From NCBI RefSeq assembly GCF_000023025.1, contig NC_012997.1, positions 4,213,125 through 4,277,124 of the forward strand: DNA of 64,000 nt. Direction: 5' to 3'. This DNA comes from Teredinibacter turnerae T7901 (lineage in GTDB: Bacteria > Pseudomonadota > Gammaproteobacteria > Pseudomonadales > Cellvibrionaceae). Under the pieces are notes generated by a model. The model saw nothing but the letters and a program-made list of their open reading frames with translations, was not told the DNA's origin and did not search any database. The position numbers were made by a program, and so were the translations under genes. Shown piece by piece: positions 48,670-55,473 of this stretch (position 1 is its first letter; every line of letters starts with the position of its first letter).

Positions 48670-50787
48670 TTAGAATTTACGCTGGTAAGACAAACTCACG
48701 CTGCGCCCAAGGCCCTTAAAATTACGCAAATCGTTTGGTGTGCTCTGGGAGTAGTAGGTGTAGTAGTCTGCGTTGGTAAGGTTTTGTACTGCAACGGTTA
48801 GGGTGCCGGCCAATACCGCCAAATCCACATTAAAATCGACGGTTGTGTAGCCCTCAAATTCATTGGTGATTTCACCTTCCTTGTTTTTAACTTCGCGATC
48901 CAATAACCGGCTGACTTGCAAACGCGAGTGGATACCGGCATTCCACTGGCGGTCCCAACTGAGGTTGACGCGGTCGGGAGAAATATTTGTTCCATCGAGA
49001 TCGGAATCGACTTTGCCGTCCTGATCAGAGTCATAGCGCCCTTCTGCCTGCGCATAGCGAACACCGAGTTGATCGTTATTGCTTACTGCCCAACCGAATT
49101 GAAATTCAAGCCCGTCCACATCTGTTTTTTCGCGTTTCACTGTGTAGATCCCATCGTCCCCACGCTGTAACCGCTGACCGAAATCGGAGTTGGAGCTGTA
49201 GTAGCTCAGCTGAGAGTTAATCGTTCCGTTATCAAACTCAAGCCCAAGCTCAGTGTTTTCGGTAAGAATTGGCTGCAGGTTTAAAAACGATTCGACGTCT
49301 TCACCGGCAGTATCAATGCCGCGCAACACCCGTCCGACATCGGGCATGGAAAAGGCTTCTGAATAATTGGCAAATACTCGCCAGGCTTCGGCGAATTGGT
49401 AAGTGCCACCCACATTGGTTAGGGTTTTGGAAAAGCTCGGCTTGCCACCACGCACAAACTGACTGCCGTAACGGTACAGGGTGGTAAAGTCGTCAACTTC
49501 CAGCGTGGAGGATTCATGGCGCACGCCCGCAGATAAAGTTACATGTTCAATACCGGTAAACTCCGCCTGTATAAAGGGGGCAGAATTATTGTAAGTGGTC
49601 GCCGGTACCCAGGTACGATTGGTTTGAATAAGTGCTTGCCAGGTTTTGTCTTCAAGCAAATCGAACCCGTACACCACAGATACGGGTAGCCCCGCAACGC
49701 TGTCTTTTACCAGGGTAAATTTCAGTCCCTTTTTTTCTGAATTATTTTGCGACTGGTCGATTAAATCCGAGCCGTATGCAGGGTCCTGGAATGTCGCAAT
49801 CGGTTCGATCTGGGCCCCGTAGGTTGCTTCAAAATCCTGATTAAACAACTGCAAGCGCAGCCGGTGATGCAAAAACGCATTGTGTTCGTAACTGAAGCTA
49901 GTTGTAGTTACCCGGTTGCGGGCACCTTCTGCAGGAATTTCGCCTTTTTCTGCCGTGGTTGGGATATCGGCATCGACATCGCCTGCAACCGAAGTCCACT
50001 CGTGATTGCTTTCAATATCGTAACGGTTAACCATTAATTCGAGGCGCTGATCCTGCCAGTTGTAGCCGGTTTTAACGAATAAATTGAGCGACTGGGAATC
50101 CATAGTATCGCCCTGAGTATTGTCTACGCCAATTAATTCGCCATTCGCATCGTACCCCATACCCGTCGCCCGGTAGCTCACACTGCCAAGAATGTCCCAC
50201 TGATCAATGCGGTTCGAAACGCTGTAACTCAGGCCGTAATCGGCGCTTTCGGCTGGGTCTTCCGCCTGCAACCCGGTATCCACTTTAATGTGCTGCGATA
50301 AATCCTCCGTAGGCCGCTTGGTAATTAAATTAATAACTCCACCGGCGGCCCCCATGCCATGGATCGCATTAGCGCCGTGCAATACTTCCACCCGTTCCAA
50401 TACGGAGGGATCGATGGTGTGGCCATCGCGCCCGCCGTTGCGCAAAGGGTTGGATTGGGGCACACCGTCGATTAAATAAAGCGGCTTGCGCCCGCGAAGT
50501 GACTCGCCGGCATTGGTCATTTTCTGGCGCGACGGCGAGAAGCTGGGAATCAAATTCCCCAGCACTGTAGAGATATCATTCTGAATGGAGAGTTGCTGCT
50601 GCAGGTCGACATTGTTGATGATCGTGACCGTATTAGGAATCGCGCTCAGCGGCTTTTCTATCCGGCTTGCCGTTACCACAACTTCTTCCAGCTTTGTCGG
50701 TCCGTCGGCAGCGAACACACCAGCACTGGTGGCGATTGCGACTAAACCAACGAGCGTACAATCGGCACGTAATCCAGTAGAAGACAT
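48670..50787 (-). CDS. TonB-dependent siderophore-type receptor
   Basis: A 705-aa outer-membrane receptor. The signal peptide ends around VFA|ADG; TonB box EEVVVTASR at about residues 35-43; plug domain with VEVLHGANAIHGMGAAGGVINLITK; barrel ending SVSLSYQRKF. Length and plug type fit ferric-siderophore/catecholate receptors. An extracellular loop carries DSDQDGKVDSDLDG, resembling a calcium-binding loop. A Fur-box-like sequence lies 53-71 bp upstream, and a PepSY membrane protein gene follows. Ligand not assignable. Confidence 0.92.
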   Translation of the reverse strand: MSSTGLRADCTLVGLVAIATSAGVFAADGPTKLEEVVVTASRIEKPLSAIPNTVTIINNVDLQQQLSIQNDISTVLGNLIPSFSPSRQKMTNAGESLRGRKPLYLIDGVPQSNPLRNGGRDGHTIDPSVLERVEVLHGANAIHGMGAAGGVINLITKRPTEDLSQHIKVDTGLQAEDPAESADYGLSYSVSNRIDQWDILGSVSYRATGMGYDANGELIGVDNTQGDTMDSQSLNLFVKTGYNWQDQRLELMVNRYDIESNHEWTSVAGDVDADIPTTAEKGEIPAEGARNRVTTTSFSYEHNAFLHHRLRLQLFNQDFEATYGAQIEPIATFQDPAYGSDLIDQSQNNSEKKGLKFTLVKDSVAGLPVSVVYGFDLLEDKTWQALIQTNRTWVPATTYNNSAPFIQAEFTGIEHVTLSAGVRHESSTLEVDDFTTLYRYGSQFVRGGKPSFSKTLTNVGGTYQFAEAWRVFANYSEAFSMPDVGRVLRGIDTAGEDVESFLNLQPILTENTELGLEFDNGTINSQLSYYSSNSDFGQRLQRGDDGIYTVKREKTDVDGLEFQFGWAVSNNDQLGVRYAQAEGRYDSDQDGKVDSDLDGTNISPDRVNLSWDRQWNAGIHSRLQVSRLLDREVKNKEGEITNEFEGYTTVDFNVDLAVLAGTLTVAVQNLTNADYYTYYSQSTPNDLRNFKGLGRSVSLSYQRKF

Positions 50788-50839
50788 CTATACACCTCTT
50801 ACTAAGGTTGAATGAAAGAGCCGCCACCTTAGCATTGGT

Positions 50840-50858
50840 GATAATGATTCTCAACTGC
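50840..50858 (-). promoter_or_regulatory. Fur-box-like operator upstream of the siderophore receptor
   Basis: GATAATGATTCTCAACTGC matches the 19-bp Fur consensus at 13 of 19 positions, including a perfect GATAATGAT half. It lies 53 bp upstream of the receptor start codon, so iron repression of receptor plus PepSY genes is likely. Confidence 0.6.
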
Positions 50859-50892
50859 GTCTAGCTTGTTATTAACGATTTATAGGGAGACC

Positions 50893-51393
50893 CTACTCAG
50901 CGTTATCATTTTCGAGCGTACCTTTACGCACCCAATCTTTCACTCTCCCCTCTACGGATTGATAAACATAGAGACGCTGCTCGCGATTCGGGTAGGTACA
51001 CACATCGAAGTCCGGGCGGTTGCCGCCCACGAGGTAGATCAGTTCCGTACCCCCGGTATTGGTAAAAGCGTGCGCAGGCCCGCGCGCGGGAAGGCCAATA
51101 AAATCACCACTCGTTAAAGTGTGTATCTCATCACCCAACTGAACTTCGGCGGTACCTTGCAAAATAAACATAAATTCATCGGCAAATTCATGGCGGTGAG
51201 GCTCCGTGGTGGTTACGCCTGGAGCCACTACATTCAAATGAATACCGACTTTACTCAGGCGGGTTAGGTCGCCAAGCGATACGGTTTTGCGCTGTGCCGC
51301 GCCGTTGAGCGGATGGGAAACGAGGGGGGCTTTTCTCGCAAGGGAAGCCGCATTGCGAACAATGTTTGGTACGGATTCTGGTGATTCATTCAT
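50893..51393 (-). CDS. Cupin-domain protein
   Basis: A 166-aa cupin of RmlC/quercetinase-like type. Motif one is TEPHRHEFADEFMFILQGTAEV (His, His, Glu visible in its parts) and motif two GDFIGLPARGPAHAFTNTG, giving a probable metal site. There is no signal peptide. The following gene in the transcript is ahead of it: the YoaK-like gene overlaps its start by 4 bp, so both belong to one unit. Function unknown; its position next to an iron-uptake locus may be coincidental. Confidence 0.83.
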   Translation of the reverse strand: MNESPESVPNIVRNAASLARKAPLVSHPLNGAAQRKTVSLGDLTRLSKVGIHLNVVAPGVTTTEPHRHEFADEFMFILQGTAEVQLGDEIHTLTSGDFIGLPARGPAHAFTNTGGTELIYLVGGNRPDFDVCTYPNREQRLYVYQSVEGRVKDWVRKGTLENDNAE

Positions 51394-52070
51394 TGGACTT
51401 TTCGCTTGTCAGCACTGGGATTTCGTAGCAGCAAACGATAAAGCAACGCCAGTAGTAAGCAAACAAGGGCGGGGAAAAATAGCGCAAGAAAATGCAGCTT
51501 GCGATGCAAATACGCGCCCACCATACCACCTGCAATAAAGCCTACAATAATAAGGCTGAAGAGTTTCGCTTTGCGCCTGTCCAACCGCTCACCGCGTAAA
51601 ACACCGCCAAGCATAATTCCCAAATCGGTGAAAATACCGGTTAAATGCGTGGTTCGCACCACCGCACCGCTGAATGTTGTGGCCAGCGCATTTTGCAAGC
51701 CACAGGCAATAGACGCTAAAAAAACACCCGCATAAACGTCTGCCGATAACAGCAGTAATGCCGCAAGTAATAATATGGCTTCGATAGTCAATGCGGTGTC
51801 GTAATGACGGCCGAGCTGAAGCTTAGCGCCGTGCAACAATACGCCAGAAATTGCCGCACCCACCATAAATGCCAGCAGGACACCGACCAGATGAATACTC
51901 GTTGCCAAATGCCATAGGCTGAGCTGAACCCCTAGCAGTGTCGCGGTGCCGGATACATGGGAAACTGCCTGGTGCTCAAAGCTCAACAACCCGATTGCAT
52001 TCACACAACCTGCCACCAGCGCGAGCACAAACGCACCAAACTCAATCCAACGGGGCAGGGTTGAAATCAC
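51390..52070 (-). CDS. YoaK-family (DUF1275) membrane protein
   Basis: A 226-aa DUF1275 protein with six hydrophobic segments. The family signature is clear in GCVNAIGLLSFEHQAVSHVSG (start region) and ACGLQNALATTFSGAVVRTTH-like text in the middle. The family is widespread and of unknown function, possibly a small-molecule transporter. The stop overlaps the start of the cupin gene (ATGA), so the two are translationally coupled. Confidence 0.9.
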   Translation of the reverse strand: MISTLPRWIEFGAFVLALVAGCVNAIGLLSFEHQAVSHVSGTATLLGVQLSLWHLATSIHLVGVLLAFMVGAAISGVLLHGAKLQLGRHYDTALTIEAILLLAALLLLSADVYAGVFLASIACGLQNALATTFSGAVVRTTHLTGIFTDLGIMLGGVLRGERLDRRKAKLFSLIIVGFIAGGMVGAYLHRKLHFLALFFPALVCLLLALLYRLLLRNPSADKRKVQ

Positions 52071-52281
52071 AATGGGTTCTCCTTGGAAAAGCCGCCTAGG
52101 TCGGCAAGCACTGGAACATGAATGTACCGGTTCAGCACGAATCGGTTTAACGGAAGCGTACTCAGTTTGGTAGCGAAGATTAGCGCGAATGATTCATCAA
52201 GAGTAGCGCGTTGGCGGAGTGTATATAGAGGATTACTCAAGCATCAAGAGACCGAAGGGTAGACGTTGAGGCGATACCTGT

Positions 52282-53133
52282 TCAGGCGCGCCCGCGTGGC
52301 GCCACTTGTTGAAAGTCCAGCTTACCCAGGCTCGACGCCAACTCCTCCATATAGCGGTCGAACACATAGCGCATCGGCGCCATAGCGTGGGTAGCCAATG
52401 CAAAAAAAGCTTCCGCGCTCTCACCGTCAAAACGCTCGGGGATCACCACCTGTTCCAGTCTGTCCAGTAGTTCAATCATCACGCGGGTTTCTACCCCAAG
52501 CGCAACCATCTCCTCGACACTCCTGTGCAACTGCTTATGCAAGGTAAGAAGGCGGCCTTTGTCGGAGCCCCACAGGGTGCCCCCCACGATGGCACCGGCA
52601 CCGAGCGCTCGCACCTGGCCGATCCATTCGGCTACCCGCATAACCTTATACCAGGAGCGTTCGCGAGCCGCATCCGTCTGGGTGGTGAGCCGACAGATAT
52701 GAAAAATATCTTCCATCAGCGTAAGAGTTGAAGCCACAAGCCGGCTGTGTTGATCGAAATTACTACGCAACTCCAATTCCAGGTTCGCTGCCTGCAGGCG
52801 CTGCCAATGGTTTGTCAATTCACGAAAATGCGCACCTTGGCGATGATCAGACTTGAGCAGTGGCTGCAATTGTTCGACGTAATGGGCGATCTTGACCTCT
52901 TGCTCCTGCAACGCGCGCTCAAGACCCGCTTCGCCCTTGCCGACCCTGTAGCTCAGACCCCGGTGATCCTGAAACAACGCCATTAACTGACGCAGGCGAA
53001 ACACCACCGCCAAGCCCTCAGTTTGTCGGGCAAAGCGCAATTTGCGGTGATGGGCGTATCCACTTACCAACAGAAGTAAGACTAACAAGGGAATAAAAAT
53101 GGAAAGCCAGATTTGCATTGACTGGTCAACCAA
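52282..53133 (-). CDS. Membrane-anchored NIT-like sensor domain protein
   Basis: A 283-aa protein with one N-terminal membrane helix (about residues 8-24) followed by an all-helical region. FRLRQLMALFQDHRGLSYR resembles the conserved start of nitrate/nitrite-sensing (NIT) domains, and the rest is a four-helix pattern. No output domain (HAMP, kinase, GGDEF or HTH) follows, so it may be a stand-alone sensor or structural protein. TTG at 53133 has AGGG 7 nt upstream; ATG at 53118 is the alternative. No partner gene adjoins it. Confidence 0.6.
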   Translation of the reverse strand: MVDQSMQIWLSIFIPLLVLLLLVSGYAHHRKLRFARQTEGLAVVFRLRQLMALFQDHRGLSYRVGKGEAGLERALQEQEVKIAHYVEQLQPLLKSDHRQGAHFRELTNHWQRLQAANLELELRSNFDQHSRLVASTLTLMEDIFHICRLTTQTDAARERSWYKVMRVAEWIGQVRALGAGAIVGGTLWGSDKGRLLTLHKQLHRSVEEMVALGVETRVMIELLDRLEQVVIPERFDGESAEAFFALATHAMAPMRYVFDRYMEELASSLGKLDFQQVAPRGRA

Positions 53134-53660
53134 GACGGCACCCTATCGACATACTAAATCTCCCTAACTACACACGACAGACACAAATAGGCAACTTTAA
53201 AGCCAATAGATAATTATATGCGCCATCACACTCATAAATATACTCCACCGATTCATTCACTATAGATGCATACCGGCTTGGCCTCCGCCCACCGGATAAA
53301 CGGCGGCAAAACCCCTCCTTGGCAATTAGCAAGGAGTGTGACAGAGCTAACACTGGGCCGTGAATGCTCCAGCCGTGTAGCCTTTACCATATAGCCCGGC
53401 ACCGTTTTAGTTCGAGCTATGCACCGTAACAGGAAGCCCCGAGAAAAAGTAACCCCAGCAAACAGGCCTGCGGCGACGCTTCTAACTACCGCCCGACGCC
53501 GCAAAGGTGGCTATAAAACATGCGAAAACTTGCAATTTCCCGCTTCAAGTCAAGCTGTGTAAGCTGCTTTCTGAACGGGCTGTCGGTATAATCCCGCCCC
53601 GGATTTAGCAGCGGCTTTCGCTGCTCACCGCCAACTTATCAACCAGTAAAGGGGAATCAC
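53134..53660. other. Long non-coding region upstream of the aminotransferase gene
   Basis: About 530 bp without a supported gene; small minus-strand frames at 53168-53504 lack ribosome sites and family features. A hairpin CTCCTTG/CAAGGAG lies at 53315-53336, and a consensus TATAAT at 53587-53592. I recognise no riboswitch class in it. Confidence 0.45.
53587..53592 (+). promoter_or_regulatory. Consensus -10 box before the aminotransferase gene
   Basis: TATAAT, 69 bp before the TTG start. No good -35 hexamer is found at 16-18 bp spacing, so the promoter is tentative. Confidence 0.35.
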
Positions 53661-54938
53661 TTGGAACTCAACAGCGCATCCAAAGAACAGCTCGCCCAAT
53701 GGGAACAAGATCTGGCTGCCGAATATCAAGCCATTAAGGCCAAGCAGTTGAATCTGGATCTTACCCGAGGCAAACCCTCTTCCGAACAGCTCAGCCTCTC
53801 GGATGCAATGGACGGTATTTTGAACGGTGACTACAAAACGGCTGACGGCACCGACACGCGCAATTACGGCGGCCTGGACGGTATTGCTGAGATTCAGGCG
53901 ATTGGCGCCGAAATTCTTACTGCTCCGGTCGAAAACGTGCTCGCCGGCGGCAACAGCAGCCTCACCCTCATGCACCAAGCCATGTCCGTCGCCTACTTTT
54001 TTGGCCTCAATGGCGCAGATTCCGCTTGGAGTAAAGAAAGCACCGTTAAGTTCCTTTGCCCGGTTCCAGGTTATGACCGACATTTTGCGGTGTGCGAGCA
54101 CCTCGGCATTGAAATGGTAACCGTGCCAATGACGGCTAACGGTCCGGATATGGACGTGGTGGAAAAGCTGGTGGCAGAAGATCACGCCATCAAGGGAATG
54201 TGGTGCGTACCCAAGTACTCCAACCCCACCGGCGTGGTATACAGCGATGAGACAGTGCAGCGCATCGCCGCTCTCGGCAAGGTCGCAGCGGCAAACTTCC
54301 GCGTGTTCTGGGACAACGCTTATGGTGTCCACGACCTTTCCGCAGAACCCGTAGCGCTTGCCAGCATATTTGACGCATGTAAAGCCGCGGGCACCGAAGA
54401 CAGCGTGCTCCAGTTTGCGTCTACCTCAAAGATTACGTTCGCCGGCGCTGGTGTTGCGTTTATGGCTGCCAGTTCGGCCAATCTCGCGGGCTTTAAAAAA
54501 TCCCTGGGCTTTATGACTATTGGTCCGGACAAAATCAATCAGTTGCGCCACGCTAAGTTTTTCGCTGCACCCGGTTCACTGAAGGCGCATATGGAAAAGC
54601 ACGCGGCAATTATTAAACCGCGTTTTGCGAGTGTTTTATCACACCTGGAAGAAGCCTTTGGCAACAACGACCTCGGTCAATGGGAATCTGCTGATGGCGG
54701 TTACTTTATCTCTTTCGATACCCGCCCCGGGCTCGCAAAAGAAGTGGTAAAACTGGCTGGCGAAGCAGGCGTAAAACTGACGCCAGCCGGTGCGACATTC
54801 CCCTACGGCAACGACCCGCAAGACGCCAATATTCGCATTGCCCCGACTGTTCCTACCGTTGCTCAGGTAGACGAGGCCATGAAAGTGTTCGTCACCTGTG
54901 TAAAACTCGCCTCCGTTCGCCAGGCACTGGCGGCATAA
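53661..54938 (+). CDS. PLP-dependent class I aminotransferase (AspT-like)
   Basis: A 425-aa aminotransferase of the compact aspartate-aminotransferase subgroup (Asp_aminotransf, PF12897 type). The PLP lysine lies in QFASTSKITFAGAGVAF (about residue 257), the cofactor-binding Asn/Tyr regions in VPKYSNPTGVVYSD and FWDNAYGVHDL, and a substrate Arg in NIRIAPTVPTV. Members of this group make aspartate or related amino acids; exact specificity is unproven. TTG start at 53661 has AAGGGG 6 nt upstream. Monocistronic, bounded by a terminator. Confidence 0.9.
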   Translation: MELNSASKEQLAQWEQDLAAEYQAIKAKQLNLDLTRGKPSSEQLSLSDAMDGILNGDYKTADGTDTRNYGGLDGIAEIQAIGAEILTAPVENVLAGGNSSLTLMHQAMSVAYFFGLNGADSAWSKESTVKFLCPVPGYDRHFAVCEHLGIEMVTVPMTANGPDMDVVEKLVAEDHAIKGMWCVPKYSNPTGVVYSDETVQRIAALGKVAAANFRVFWDNAYGVHDLSAEPVALASIFDACKAAGTEDSVLQFASTSKITFAGAGVAFMAASSANLAGFKKSLGFMTIGPDKINQLRHAKFFAAPGSLKAHMEKHAAIIKPRFASVLSHLEEAFGNNDLGQWESADGGYFISFDTRPGLAKEVVKLAGEAGVKLTPAGATFPYGNDPQDANIRIAPTVPTVAQVDEAMKVFVTCVKLASVRQALAA

Positions 54939-54942
54939 ATTA

Positions 54943-54977
54943 AAAAGCCGGGCATCCTCTTAGGAAGCCCGGCTTTT
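54943..54977. terminator. Strong terminator after the aminotransferase gene
   Basis: AAAAGCCGGGC (54943-54953) pairs with GCCCGGCTTTT (54967-54977), an 11-bp stem including A-T pairs over a 13-nt loop. A's on one side and T's on the other allow function in both directions. Confidence 0.88.
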
Positions 54978-54990
54978 CGTTCTATCCGTA

Positions 54991-55072
54991 GGTCAGTTTT
55001 TTACGGATCAGTGCATTTACTGGGTTAGTGCTTTTACTGGGTCAGTATTTTTATTGGGTCAGTGCTTTCACG
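54991..55072. repeat. 17-bp tandem repeat, nearly five copies
   Basis: A partial unit (54991-55004) is followed by four full 17-bp units at 55005-55021, 55022-55038, 55039-55055 and 55056-55072, pattern GGGTCAGTGCTTTTACT with substitutions. It lies between the terminator and the end of the DUF3144 gene. No spacers, so not a CRISPR array. Confidence 0.85.
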
Positions 55073-55164
55073 AATAGTCCCGCTGTAGTTGTTTATTCGC
55101 TGGGCGATTTATTCAGTCTCGTTGTTGCCCTCAACAGCTAACTGCGCCCTCTTAAATAGCACTG

Positions 55165-55473
55165 TTACGCCTGCGGCTCTTCATCCTCACGCATATACAC
55201 TTTAAAGTTTTCACCGTAATCGGCGATATTTTCCTGCATGAGTTTAAGAAATTCTTCGGAGTAGTGGCGAATGGTTTCTTCGCTGTCCTCGATAAAATCC
55301 TTGCGCGACTCTGCAAAGCTCGCCACATAAAATGCGCTGAAGCGCGCAGCGGCATAAAGAATGGCCGAGCTGATAATTCCCGGGTCTGTGTTATCCGCCT
55401 CGCGGTTGGCCGTATCGATAAAGGCATCAACGGCATCCCAGAATTGGGTCTCTTCAGGGCTTAGCTCACTCAT
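55165..55473 (-). CDS. DUF3144-like small protein
   Basis: A 102-aa acidic cytosolic protein. The ETQFWDAVDAFIDTAN start and ILYAAARFSAFYVASFAES core resemble the DUF3144 family of proteobacterial small proteins of unknown function. Its start overlaps the end of the GGDEF-EAL gene by 8 bp, so it is translated from the same message; a link to c-di-GMP signalling is possible only by position. Confidence 0.75.
   Translation of the reverse strand: MSELSPEETQFWDAVDAFIDTANREADNTDPGIISSAILYAAARFSAFYVASFAESRKDFIEDSEETIRHYSEEFLKLMQENIADYGENFKVYMREDEEPQA

Noticed and set aside
53168-53504. Minus-strand small ORFs before the aminotransferase gene
   Set aside because: No start context, no conserved features, and overlapping frames of similar quality on the same strand.
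53134-53586. Riboswitch (c-di-GMP or other class) upstream of the aminotransferase gene
   Set aside because: The conserved sequence blocks of known classes could not be aligned; only an isolated GCAAAG-type stretch is present.
54991-55072. CRISPR array
   Set aside because: The 17-bp units are contiguous without spacers, and no cas genes are present.
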